In this document: positions 1 to 11,029 of the stretch, piece by piece | Position numbering within the stretch: the stretch's first letter is position 1 | Layout: each line of letters starts with the position of its first letter | Assembly (NCBI RefSeq): GCF_030272615.1 | Contig: NC_081415.1 | Span: forward strand, 376,663,392 to 376,727,391 | Length of the DNA: 64,000 nt | Source: Cryptomeria japonica | Taxonomy: Eukaryota; Streptophyta; Pinopsida; Cupressales; Cupressaceae | Reading direction: 5' to 3' | Translations under genes and position numbers: made by a program | Notes under the pieces: generated by a model | Databases searched by the model: none | The model's input: only the letters and a program-made list of their open reading frames with translations | Told to the model about the DNA's origin: nothing

Positions 1-62
1 CTTCAAAGAGAAAACAAAAAAACAAATGATTGTAATCTACCTTATTTGATAATGACTGATTT

Positions 63-245
63 TTATGTGTTAATGAATGTAATTATGTGCTAATGAATGG
101 TTATGGATGATATGTGTTAATTAATATTGATGAATGTTGTGTGTTAATTAATGTTAATCAATGTTATGTGTTAATGAACGTTATGTGATATTAATGAATG
201 AATGTTATATTTTATTAATGGTAGAATGAATGAATGAATGAATGT
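63..245. repeat. Degenerate TTAATGAATG tandem repeat
   Basis: Imperfect units built on TTAATGAATGTTATGTG follow one another and end in a short pure (AATG)n run near 228-243. No coding potential is visible. It is a low-complexity tract of the kind common in plant intergenic DNA. Confidence 0.7.
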
Positions 246-1904
246 TATAAGATGTTAACAGGGAATTTAGAGTGATGTTAGGGGGGGAGGGGCCAAATGA
301 GCTTCCACCTTCACGTGGTTGGCCTTATTAAGTAGAGAATATTAAACTATTCTCAAAACCAAGCAAAGATCAATAAGATAACACACTTTTCAATATTTTA
401 TTATGTTGCACAGTTAATCTTATTGAATAATGTACATTGAATCTTAATTGTAGGGTCCAACAAAGCCAACACGAACAACAACAACACAATTTGTTGGGTA
501 TATGAACTCCCATATTGTCTTGCATGTACACTAACAGTATGGGTTGCTTCTAGTATTGATATCCATGGCGGGATTGCAAAAGTTATGATTATGTCTCATC
601 CTTGTAAGTTTTTTTATTACTTGTCATTTTCTTTAGCATTTTGTTACTTCATGAACGAGATGTTTTCATATGTCTATTCCATGAATACCTCTCTCTTGTA
701 TGCTTCATGATCGATGTATCTTCAGCATGTCCACTCCATGAGAACCTTTCTCATATATGCTTGTACCTTATGTGTATTTATGTATTACTTCATGGTTTAC
801 ATGTATGATTCATGCCTTGCATGTAATCATATGTATGGTTTGTGCTTTACATAGCTCCTTCATGCCTTATGAGCATTACTTCATGCCTTGCAGTATTCTC
901 AAAATATTGCAAAATCATTCAACAAGAAAAAGAGTAGTAGAGGCTACATACCAAAATAAATTAGATCTCCCTCTTTATTTCCTCACTTTCTTCCCTATTT
1001 TCTTCCTCTGTTCTTTATCACTTCCCTTTTTCTTTATTTTTCCTTGATATAACTAACATTTTCTCCTTAATGTTCTTCATGAATCCAAAGACTCCTTTAC
1101 ACTCCCCACTTTACATCCATGGAAACTACCTCCATAACTTCACTTAGTGTGAAGCAAATATTCTCTTCTACCATGGCCTTCATATATCTTTCATATATCC
1201 TTTCAAATATTACCATCCATATATATATCGACCTCATTCTAAGACTTTGAATCTTCCTCTTCTACCTCATTATGTGACAACAAAATGTGAGGATTTAAGA
1301 GAAGCTTCAAATCATAATAGCCCTTAGCATTGGTTCAGAAAGAGTCTCATATTATGCCTCCTAGATTGCATGACTCTGATCCTCATCACACTATTCAGCT
1401 TTGTCCCCCTCACTGGATTGTTTGCACTCTTGATGACAGAATTGTGAATATTATATTTCAACAATTTTTCATTTTTTTTTCTCGCTTCTGATCCAACGAG
1501 AATCGGTTAAGATATCCTTTCGGTGAAATATTTTTGTCCACCCTTGGTCAATGAAAATAAATGTATTGTCATGTATAAAAGAGAGGATGGACGGTGGGCA
1601 CGTAGTCCCACAAAGAGACATTTAATACAATATATATTAAGACATATGGTCTAAAAAATTCCACAATATATTAAACTACCATATGAAATTGAAGAGTAGC
1701 AAGTCAATCTTTCCTATCCCTAGCCTATTGTGCCTTGTTACACAATATTAATAGAACCTTAGCATCATTGATCATACTCACCACTTTTTATTTTAAAATT
1801 TAAAATCAACACCCGCCTCATTTCTAATGTTGGTAAGGTTCACTACTTTTAAAAGAGTATTAGATAAAAGATTTTATGGAACAAAATTTACAGAGGAAAA
1901 GAAT
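246..1904. other. Unclassified AT-rich flank left of element A
   Basis: I see no gene here. There is a purine run near 278-292, a loose repetition of TTCATGCCTTGCAT-like words between about 640 and 900, and a TATA-like TGTATAAAAGAGAGG near 1573. The last could belong to an old LTR, but I find no partner. The region joins directly to 16079 once element A and one target duplication are removed. Confidence 0.5.
1900..1904. repeat. Left target-site duplication of element A
   Basis: AGAAT lies immediately before the TGTAGACA start of the left LTR. The same five bases lie at 16074-16078, right after the CA end of the right LTR. A 5-bp duplication is standard for Ty3/gypsy integrases. Confidence 0.9.
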
Positions 1905-2975
1905 TGTAGACACTTAAAAATAATTATTTTAATTATTTTTAATTCCTCACATAATTAATTAATTAATTATGTTAATTCTAATTCTCCTCAATATTAATTA
2001 ATATTGTCACTATAGCATGTGATCCCTTTCTTTATTCTTCTAAAAAATCAAATCCTCACAAATCTTCCTCTTAGATAATTAATTTCAATTAATTAGTTAA
2101 CCTACATGATTCCTACAAATAATCTTCTTAATTTATCATTAACCTAATAAATTCTTCTAGAAACTCCCTAAACTCACTTAACATTATTCTTCTAATTTTT
2201 TTATTCCCTCTACTCATTCTCTCTCCTAGTCAAATTATCCTAATCCAACCTAACATTTCCTCTAATCCCCCTCTTAATGAATCGTTAATGGCTAATCAGC
2301 ATGATTAGCCACAAAGTCAACTCCTTGCTTTTAAATACTCTTTTCCTAGGTGAATGTAAGATTTTTGAAATCTCACATTCCTCCACGCATCCCCTCTCCC
2401 AAGGAATTTTTAATTCTTTTTTATTCCTCCAATCCCCATGATATCCTTTTTTTGAGAATTTCTAATTCCTCCAATGCACTTGTGGAGTGTGGAGATACGA
2501 AATGCCTTTAAGGCATATTTCTTGGTCTCCACACCCTTTCTTGGACCTTGTGTGAGCTCACAAGTAAATCCTAGCCCTTCATCTCGAATCCATCCTAGCC
2601 ATCCATTTTTCTCTCCTCTTCCTATAAATAAAGGGCTTCATCCCTTCATTCAAAAAAAACATCTCAAAATCTACTAAGCTTATGCTGCTCTTTTGAGCCC
2701 AAGAAATCAACTTGGCAACTTGATCATCTCATCCTTATCATTTTCCAAATCAATTCCATTTGTGCACAACATTGGAGAGCCATCCACATCCAGCAATCAA
2801 AGGAGCACATCAAGTGGAGCATTATCAAGGGGTGCCTTCACTTCATCAAGCTCAATCCGAAGGAGAAGGTAAAATAGCAAGGTGAAATGGTCTTTTCATG
2901 ATATTTTAGCATTTTGCATGTTTATTTCATTTTGTTTTTTATCATTTGACCTTCTAATCTGTTTTCCCCTCTTCA
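1905..2975 (+). repeat. 5' LTR of element A (1071 bp)
   Basis: Runs from TGTAGACACTT to CCCCTCTTCA and matches 14971-16073 nearly base for base. Relative to the right copy it lacks about 11 bp and about 23 bp near 2000-2025, each bounded by short direct repeats (TAATTA and GAT/ATC words). These look like replication-slippage deletions in this copy. An open frame at 2474-2677 is repeated in the other LTR, but this follows simply from LTR identity. Confidence 0.93.
2623..2630 (+). promoter_or_regulatory. TATA box of the element A 5' LTR
   Basis: TATAAATA lies about 720 bp into the LTR, with AATAAA overlapping it. The right LTR has TATAAACA at the equivalent place. The position fits a U3/R boundary about 30 bp downstream, leaving roughly 320 bp of R plus U5. 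Confidence 0.6.
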
Positions 2976-2978
2976 TTT

Positions 2979-2996
2979 TGGCACGCCCGGTGGGAC
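2979..2996 (+). other. Primer-binding site of element A
   Basis: TGGCACGCCCGGTGGGAC starts 3 bases after the LTR end. The TGG start and position are those of a tRNA-complementary (-) strand primer site. The bases differ from the Tat-type site in element B (TGGCGCCCACCGTGGGGC), so the two may use different tRNAs or this one may be mutated. I could not match it to a tRNA without a search. Confidence 0.7.
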
Positions 2997-3069
2997 ACAC
3001 GTCCCTAAGAACTAATGTTTTTTAAGTTTTTGTGAGTTGTGAGATGCAGGTTCCAGAATAACACGACTG

Positions 3070-3195
<126 letters not shown>

Positions 3196-3345
3196 CATAG
3201 GTTCCAGAATAGTGGCTCTGTATTTCTGCGCAACGGCTCCTCATTTTGTTTCTTTTTTGCTTCTGTTTCTATTTCTTTTATGTTTCTATTTCAGCACGAT
3301 AACTCTGTTATTTGACTTATTATTTGCTCTGTTTTATTATAATCT

Positions 3346-3769
3346 GTGTGAAAGTACAAGAGTATGCTCTTGTCTATATAGACAATCAGAAATCTGGACC
3401 TTTGGCCCTTTTTTTTATTCTATTTAGCGCAACTGTATGCTTTGACTTCAAGAAAGTGTGAAAATAGGAGAGTATGCTCTTGTCTATCTAGACAATTAGA
3501 AATCCAGACCTTTGGCACTTTTCCATCTGATTAGTGTGACTGTCTGCTCTGTTATCTGCTCTGTTAATCTGTCTGAAATTTTTAGGCGCTAACTATAGTC
3601 TACTTTTTCTTTTCATTTCCTATTATCTACTCTGTTTAATCATAATCTGTCTAACTACAAGAAAGTGTGAAAGTAGGAGAGTATGCTCTTGTCTATCTAG
3701 ACAATCAAAAATCTGGACCTTTGACATTTTTTTTATTCTATTTAGTGCGACTGTCTGCTCTGTTAAATC
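3346..3769 (+). repeat. Three imperfect leader repeats with a central palindrome
   Basis: Copies start near 3346, 3457 and 3665. Each holds GAGTATGCTCTTGTCTAT, a palindromic GTCTATCTAGAC (GTCTATATAGAC in the first) and CAATCAGAAATCTGGACC, followed by a T-rich stretch and GCGACTGTCTGCTCTGTT. One further copy is in element B on the minus strand near 35598-35650. Being shared by separate elements, it is an ancestral part of the family leader. The small ORFs read from it are by-products. Confidence 0.8.
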
Positions 3770-4270
3770 TAGGGTTTCCATCTGCTTTGTTAAATCTAGG
3801 GTTAAAAAAAAAAAAAAATTGTTTTTTCACCATATCTTCTTTATCTTGACTCCATTTTCCTTCAAACTTCACCAGATTCTCCGCATTTCCATTTTCCACA
3901 TTTCCTTCCTTGGGGGCCTTATTCCAAAAATCCACTTTTTGAAGCCCAAAATCTCACATTCCTCTATTTTTAGGGTTGTCATAACTCCTTCCCCTTTTAT
4001 CCAATCACCTCCAAATTTTTCCCATATTATCCATCTCCAACTTTTGCTTCTTTGTCCCTCTTGGACAAATTTTCCCATTCCTTCATCTCTCCTCTAAAAT
4101 CCCCATTTTTTGCTTGCTTATCCCTTGGAAAGTGGCAAAGACATAGTCAAACCCCATTTACCCATCAAAGCTTCCTCCAAATCCACATTTGTCATTAGTA
4201 AAAAAAAATTTATTCATGTTTTTCTACTTATTCCCAAAAAATCAAAAAAATTAATATTTTTGTCATTTTG

Positions 4271-4440
4271 TTGTCTTTTGCAGGATGCTTGTTGAAGACT
4301 CTATTTTTCAAACTACTAATCAAGTTGTTTTGCAGGACGCTTGTTGAAGGCTCCATTTTTCAAACTACTAATCTAGTTGTTTTGCAGGACGCTTTTTGAA
4401 GGCTCCATTTTTCAAACTACTAATCAAGTTGTTTTGCAGG
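4271..4440 (+). repeat. Three tandem copies of a 53-60 bp leader unit
   Basis: Units read GTTTTGCAGGACGCTTGTTG followed by AAGGCTCCATTTTTCAAACT. The core word GCAGGACGCTTGTTGAAG recurs in the element B leader (minus strand, near 35820, as GTAGAACGCTTGTTGAAG). A shorter GTAGGACGCT is present in the element C leader (minus strand, near 61656). Confidence 0.8.
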
Positions 4441-4449
4441 TTCCCTGGC

Positions 4450-4620
4450 TGATTCAACCAAATATTGTGCATTTATTTAAATTAGGCACCTAGATATTAA
4501 TTAAAATGGAATGAACCATTGTCTTATGTGTCTTTAATAAAATACCATTGTCTTATGATTCAACCAAATATTGTGCATTTATTTAAATTAGGCATTTATT
4601 AAAATGGAATGAACCATTAG
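4450..4620 (+). repeat. Two direct copies of a ~103-bp leader unit
   Basis: GATTCAACCAAATATTGTGC and the following TTTATTTAAATTAGGCA occur at about 4451 and again at about 4556. In between is AATGGAATGAACCATTGTCTTATG. A diverged relative lies on the minus strand near 35715-35745 in element B. Confidence 0.75.
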
Positions 4621-4864
4621 ACAATGAAAAATCCAGACCCTCCAACCTTTTCTTGTTTGATTGTGTGTTTACCTCTAGCGGGCCTGCCCTCCCAACTTGC
4701 TCTTTGAGAAGGTAAGAGGGGAACGACCCAAGTGAGTACACCCGGACCTGGGGTTCCCAACTCACTATAATAAATAGGCCATTGACTATGAAAGGGTTAA
4801 TGGTTGGGGCTATATGGGAGTTCACTCTCACATTGGGTGCTTAGTAGGGTCCTAGAGATCTCAA

Positions 4865-4932
4865 TCACGCTTGCGTGACTACTAAGTTCTTGGTGCTTCA
4901 TTGGGTTATAGGCCTCAATTGCGCTTGCGCAA
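4865..4932 (+). ncRNA. Paired 2-nt-loop hairpins in the element A leader RNA
   Basis: TCACGC-TT-GCGTGA at 4865-4878 and TTGCGC-TT-GCGCAA at 4919-4932 are perfect 6-bp stems with the same TT loop, about 50 bp apart in a half-repeated context. Both arms differ between the two copies yet pairing is kept, which suggests selection for structure in the RNA. The location in the retrotransposon leader would suit dimerisation or packaging, but that role is inference. Confidence 0.5.
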
Positions 4933-5118
4933 CTTTGAAGGGTAGCTCCTAATGGGAAGACTTACTAAACACCTTGTTCATAGTGGCCAAAAACCTTCTA
5001 GTCATTGGTGTAGGAGGTCGGACCTCTGAAGTCGCCCATATTTTTACGGCCCTTAGTAGAGACACAAAGTTCACCATGAGGAGTTTTCATGGGAATTGAT
5101 GCTTGGCTGCCCTGAGAA

Positions 5119-5139
5119 GTGAGTGCCATGGAGGGGAGC
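5119..5139 (+). other. 21-nt leader block conserved between elements A and C
   Basis: The block ends in GCCATGGAGGGGAGC. The same 21 bases with one change are found on the minus strand at 61038-61018 in element C, in the same position relative to gag and surrounded by weaker similarity (ATTGTCCTTGCTAG / ATTGTCCTGGCCAG). It is the best-conserved non-coding word I see between A and C. Confidence 0.6.
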
Positions 5140-5714
5140 CAATGGGGTCAAGCATCTAAGTGTCCACTCTGGGTAAGCGTAGCTGGGAAACCAATTGGGA
5201 TTCAATGACTATTGTCCTTGCTAGTTTTAAGAATGTTGTATATGAGCATGAGTGTCTTTGAGATAATATGCATTTGATCATTGTGTTTGCTTTGTTTGAT
5301 ACATACTTGCTAAGAGAAGACTAAAAACACATCACTATCCCCAAACACTTTGCAAAAACACTTGTCAAGGCACAAACAATTGTCCAAGTCATTACCCACA
5401 CCAAGTCCAAAAATTGCGTCAAAGTTTTGTCCATCCCATACTTCATAAGCCTAAGAGAGAAGCTAAGAGTCCGTCCTCTCCATCAACATTCAAGTTTCTC
5501 CTTTGAAACACCAATTATCATCCAAATCAAGGTGGTTGTATCCCTTCATACAACTTGTCATTCAAATCGATCCTTCATGTTCATGCCAAAGACAACTTAG
5601 TCATCAAATTTATTCTAAACCATCACTACCATACCTCCTCCATCAATCATCCTCAAAATTCCTAAGTCCTTTCATCCTCAAATTTCTTAAGTCCTTTCAT
5701 CACAAATATCATGT

Positions 5715-8168
5715 ATGCTCGCAACTCGATCCCAAAAGAAAAAGATGGCTGAACAACAATATGGCATGTCAGACATTGGTGTCCTATATGAATATCCCAT
5801 GCAAGATCATACACAAAGTGGGCAACCTAGAAATCAAGATCAAAGCCAAAATCCTGACATGGTTAGCCAAGATGAACTTTGTCTGGAAATGCAAACTTTC
5901 CTAGCAGATTCTTATAACCAAGAGATGATAGACAAGTTTATTAAACATAATCCTACTGCACTTCTGAAAGCTCTTCTTGAAAATGGAGCTCAACTTCCGC
6001 TTGAGTTTAATAGATCTGATTTCGCCTAACAACCACAAGGAGACCTCGCTCCCACACAAAGTGTTGCACCTACTATTCAAACTCAATCAATTTTAGCCCC
6101 ATCAATCATCCAAGCTCAATCAATGCCACTTGCGGTACCTCCCACCGTGGTCTCCATCCCACCTTCTTCCTCCTTACCATCCATACCACTATCAAATACG
6201 ATCTCATCTATTCTCCAACAAACTTCTATACCACCTCCTTCTATTCAACCACATATTTCTATTCCACAAACTTCCCTTCCTCCCAACAATGTCGCAAATT
6301 TTATCCAGGCCGTATTCAATCCCGTCACAACTGTTTGCGGACCACAACCAACTGTCACTCAAACCCCGGCGACATCGGTCATCACATCCCACGTTCCCAC
6401 CTCCTCATCATATCAATATATTGGTGGTGGTGCACCTTCTTTGGCTCATCCAATTCTTGGGGCAAATACAATTCATCATTATGAAAGCCCACAACAAGAC
6501 CTCATCAAGGAAATTCAAGACATGAAAAATATCATCAAGAACATGAAACAAAGGACTAATAAAAGGAAAACTTACTCGTTCGAAGAGTTTTGCCCTTGTC
6601 CTTATGACCCATCTATATCAGTTGCAAAATATCCCTCAGGATTGAAGATCCATAAATTCACCAAGTATGAAGGCAAAGGAGACCCCCGCGCTCATGTTTG
6701 AGAATTCCACATCTCATGCCAAGAAGTCTCCTATAGTGACCTTTATCTTCACAGACTCTTTCCCAAGAGTCTTACGAGAGACGCCCTGGCATGGTTCTCA
6801 TCTTTACCATGGGGTTCCATTGTCTCTTTTCCAGACTTGGTAGAAAAATTTGTGGCCCACTATGCATACAACATGGGTAATGATGTTTCTATGATGGACC
6901 TATGTAATACAAAACAAAGGCCCAGAGAAACCTTCACCAATTTCCTACAAAGATGGTGACATCTTATCAAGAAATTCCAATGGGACATGCCAGAACAACA
7001 TCAAATTGAACTATTCCAAAAAAACTTGCTGCCTGAACTTTCAAGACCCTTAATATCCCAATGTATCAAATCCTTCCAAAAATTGACCAATAAGGGCCTC
7101 GCCCTCGAATGTGTCTTGTTGGAGGAAGGAACCTTGAAACATTACCAGAAGTCGACACAAAGTTCTTCCTCTTATCATAACGACAAGCCAAAATTCTGGT
7201 CCAAGAGTAAAAACGTGGTCAATGATGGTGTAACTGATGCAAAGTGGGTCCAAACCGTGGCCACTCCCCCAAAATCCACCACTAATAATCATCAATTCAA
7301 CAATCAAAATAATCAAAATCAATCCCAAAAACCTCACAACAATGTCTCAATCCAGGGACAACCACCCCGATTGAATAACAGGACTCCAAGAGATTTCACT
7401 CCTCTGGCTGAGCCTATTGAAATGGTGTTTCAGAAACTTGTCCAAGCAGGTGCAGTGGTTTTTCCAATCACTCACCCATTTGACCCCAATCAACCTAAAC
7501 CAAGATGGTATAATGAAAATGAGTATTGTGAATACCAACGTATCAAGGGACATGATACATGCAAGTGTATGAAACTAAAGATCTACATACAAGATCTCAT
7601 TGATAGAGGTGAGATTGAAGTAGCAAATGCAAAACCTGGTAATAATAATGACAAACTCAAAATGTACCAAGAACCCTTCCCAAATCATGATAAAGGAAAG
7701 GGCTCATCATCTAACACAATGGGTTATGACTACGCTAATCACATAATCAACTTTGATTTTTTAGTAGGTCGCATTGAACCTGCAGACAATCATGTCAAAG
7801 TCATAACCATCCAAGGAGTCAATCCTCCTTCTTCCCAAAGCAGACCAAATCCTGCTAGGATAGTCATTCAAGGTGCCACGCCTTCCACCTCCCATTTCCA
7901 GAATGACTGCAATGCAACTACATGATGAAGTAAAGTCACCATCCAAGGAGTCCCTCCCCCACCAAACCCCCCACCCATGTCTTCCACCCGCCGATATGAC
8001 CTCCTTGATCAACTTGGGAAGACACCTGCACAAATCTCCATTTTGGAACTTCTAAAGACTTCCCTGGTCCATAAAGAAATTTTGGAACAAGCCCTTCTCC
8101 AATCATGCGTTCCTGATAACATCAATGCCACCCGATTCCAAGCCCTCATTGGAAACCTTTCTGCCTAG
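5715..8168 (+). pseudogene. gag: gag of element A (broken)
   Basis: Gag forms the cytoplasmic particle that packages element RNA. The ATG at 5715 (MLATRSQKKK) opens a single frame running through stops at 6027, 6699, 6957, 7923, 7926 and 8166. A Pro/Ser/Thr-rich segment (6123-6480) is followed by the capsid region near 6590-7100, with LHRLFPKSLTRDALAWFSSL around 6738. The C-terminal nucleic-acid-binding part at about 7390-7620 carries C-x2-Y-x-R-x3-H-x4-C in CEYQRIKGHDTCKC, then KIYIQDLIDRGEIEV. This motif is shared with B (CSYHRHNKHKTSMC) and C (CDYHRHKGHKNNSC). Several stops fit cytosine deamination of Arg or Gln codons. The frame runs on into protease. Confidence 0.88.
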
Positions 8169-8933
8169 CAACACATTGTAATTAACTCCAAAGATGCTCC
8201 CGCAGATGAAGACCATAACAAACCTTTGCACATTGAAGCTCTCATCCACAAGCACAAGGTCAAACGTATCCCGATAGATGGTGGATCTAGGATTAATCTG
8301 TGCACATACAAATTAATAAAACAATTGGGACTTTCTAAGGATCTGATAGACACATCAGGAAGGATCACAATAAAGGCATATGATGATGCAAAAAGAATTT
8401 CAAAGGGCATGATCACCTTACATCTTCAAGTGGGCCCCATTACAATTGAAACCCCTTGCCAAGTACTAGATCTTGATCTCCCCTACAACATTCTCCTCGG
8501 GACACCATGGATTCATTCCTTGCAGGTCGTACCCTCCACCTATCACCAATGCATCAAACTCCCCTATAATGGAAGAGTGATCACTATCAAAGGTGATCCC
8601 CAACCTTTTCAATATTGCAAACTATTAGAGGGGAAGCATCTGTATCATTGCCCACTAAATAGACCCTCGCCAATGCCTCCATCTAACACATCAAATGTTG
8701 CCTCCACATCATCCCAACCAAATAATCAAATCAAGATCTTGGACAATGGCTGTGGAGAATACAAATTGGAGGATGTCTTATTGATAGGCAACCTCCCTCT
8801 CTCTCCTAAGTCATTTGGCAAACCAAAAGAGCTCAAAAAAGACCTGAAACCAATCATGCAATTCCAAAACACCACCTTCCAACAATGGGGTCCACTTGAT
8901 AATGAGAGCCTCGAAGCAGATATCTCTTCATGA
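8169..8933 (+). pseudogene. Retropepsin-like protease of element A
   Basis: In the same frame as gag. The catalytic motif is IPIDGGSRINL (around 8265-8297), a D-G-G variant of the usual D-S/T-G that is common in Tat elements. The flap and dimer part follows, with LPYNILLGTPWIHSL near 8479-8523. The tail PSTYHQCIKLPYNG is strongly conserved in element C (PSTYHQCIKFLHNG). A stop at 8931 ends this open stretch. A stop at 8166 separates it from gag, so the gag-protease fusion is broken here. Confidence 0.85.
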
Positions 8934-8984
8934 CTGTATAGGGAAGAGGATGAAGATCCAGCAAGAATATCCAAAAAAATATAC

Positions 8985-9116
8985 CCAAAAGCATCTGCCA
9001 TAGTTGAAAAAATGGGTTACAAAGGACATGGCCTGGGAGCAGAGGAGAAAGGAAGAAAAGTACCCATAAATCCTATCTCCTACAGAAACAACAGAGGCTT
9101 GGGGTACACCCCGGTG
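8985..9116 (+). pseudogene. G-patch-like segment between protease and RT, element A
   Basis: EKMGYKGHGLGAEEKGRKVP (near 9009-9068) matches the G-patch layout: a hydrophobic-Gly-Tyr/Trp start, G-x-G-L-G, then G-x3-P-I. The equivalent place in element C (minus strand, 58262-58180) reads YGYDGHNPLVLHKQGILEPI, a weaker form. G-patch domains bind RNA or helicases and are known in some retroviral proteases. Its function in this element is inferred only. The residues up to 9509 show no recognised domain. Confidence 0.55.
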
Positions 9117-9527
9117 CCTAAGATTACTATTGTTGGTGCCCCTTCTAGTCCTTCTTCAAATATTGAAAGCGCCGACGAAGAGGAATTCCACAAAATGCCT
9201 TATGAATACAAGAAAGATATCTTCTTGGATGCTTACATCAATACCATCACCCTCGTAACCCTTCCCACTTCACATGAGCTATATCTTGTCCATCCTGAAC
9301 TCATTGACTGGGGCCAACAAAACAAACCCACTTTAGATATCTGCGCCGACGATAATGCTCTCATTGCTCTCCTAACAGTACAAAATCTGGAAGATTGTAA
9401 CAGAATCGAGGGTATTCAACTACACAAAAAGGGATACTTTGGTAGTCAGGTCAATGCCCTTAGCCACAAAAAAGATAATAAAAGGAAAAGACATGATTCC
9501 CTAGGTTAAAACCTCCCCAAGGCACCT

Positions 9528-11029
9528 TTGGATGAGCAAAAAATAAAAACAAAGGGCATATCCAAAAGTGAAAACCTAGAAAAGGCACTTAATGATGAGG
9601 GGTTTGACCTCCCTACCATTGGTTACCTTCCACAGGATAAATCAAATTTTCTGATAGAAGAAACAAACAGCATCAACATGGGCACCGAAGTCATTCCGAA
9701 AAATATGCTCATTGCCAACTCCCTCACAAAAATAGAGAAACAAGACTTCATCAACTTCCTTAAAGAGGTAAAAATCAATTTTGCATGGTCCTATTCCAAT
9801 ATGCCAGGGTTGGATCCTACCTTGGTGGTTCACAATCTCGCCATCGGCCCAGACGCAAAACCTGTAAAACAAAAATTGCGCAAAATGCACCCACATATTG
9901 CACTCCTGGTCAAGGTGGAACTCCAAAAGATGTTAGACACAGAATTTATCAAACCAATAGATTATGCTAAATGGGTCTCCAACATTGTACCTATCGAAAA
10001 ATCTGTTGGAGGCATCCACATCTGCACAAATTTATGAGATCTAAATATAGCTTGTCCTAAAGATGATTTCCCGCTACCAAACATAGATATGATTGTGGAC
10101 CTTACAGCAGGACATGAGATGTCTCTTATGGATGGGTTCTCTAGATACAACCAAATTAGGATTGCAGATGAGGATCAGCATAAAACTGCATTCACAATAC
10201 AATGGGGGACTTTTTGTTATCGGGTCATGCCTTTTGGTCTCAAAAATGCTAGAGCTACATACCAACGTGCAATGACAACAATTTTTCATGACCTCTTACA
10301 CAAAATTATGGAGGACTATGTGGATGATCTGCTAGGCAAATCTAAGACAAGAAAAGAACACATCCCCATTCTAAAGAAGATCTTTGAAAGATTAGAAAAA
10401 TACAAACTACAGTTGAATCCAAAAAAGTGTGTGTTTGGAGTCACATCGGGAAAATTATTAGGATTCATTGTTTCCTGCAGAGGCATCGAGGTTGATCCTG
10501 CAAAAGTAAAGCTATCATGGAAATGCCTCCACCAAAAACTCTTAGACAACTACGCAGTCTCCAGGGAAAACTCCAGTCTGTCAGACGTTTCATTTCACAA
10601 CTAGCAGATAAGTGCCATCCATTTGCACACCTCCTGGGCAAGGACGCAAAATTCAAATGGGACTGCTTATGCCAAAAGGCCTTTGAGAAACTAAAAGAAT
10701 ATCTAGCATCACCTCCGGTATTGATGCCTCCTGATCCTAGAAAACCCCTTATTTTGTATATATGCGCTACTGGAGTGGCATTGGGGCCATTATTGGCACA
10801 GACAGATGATCAAGGGAAAGAACATGTCATTTACTACATCAGTCGTACACTGGTATGGTATGAACTCAATTATACCCCCATTGAATGAGCATGCTTGGCA
10901 TTGGTGTTTATCACACAAAAACTCCGTTACTATATGCTAAACAACAAAACAAAACTAATTGCTAAAATTGATCCACTTAAATATCTCTTGTCCAAAGCTA
11001 CTCTCACTGGTTGAACAGCTAAATGGGTC
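9528..11029 (+). pseudogene. Reverse transcriptase and gypsy-type RNase H of element A
   Basis: RT copies element RNA into DNA. QKLRKMHPHIALLVKVELQK starts the palm near 9870; MDGFSRYNQI and VMPFGLKNARATYQR follow; the catalytic YVDD is at 10317-10328. A stop at 10035 and a one-base frameshift near 10510 break it. The connection and RNase H follow from 10517 (LRSLQGKLQSVRRFI, FEKLKEYLASPPVL, YISRTLVWYELNYTPIE) with stops at 10886 and 11012. Active-site residues in the polymerase core look intact, so damage is by stops and frameshift rather than catalytic substitution. Confidence 0.9.

Noticed and set aside
2474-2677. ORF MHLWSVEIRNAFKA... repeated at 15579-15794
   Set aside because: The repetition follows from LTR identity. 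There is no domain and no sign of codon constraint beyond that.
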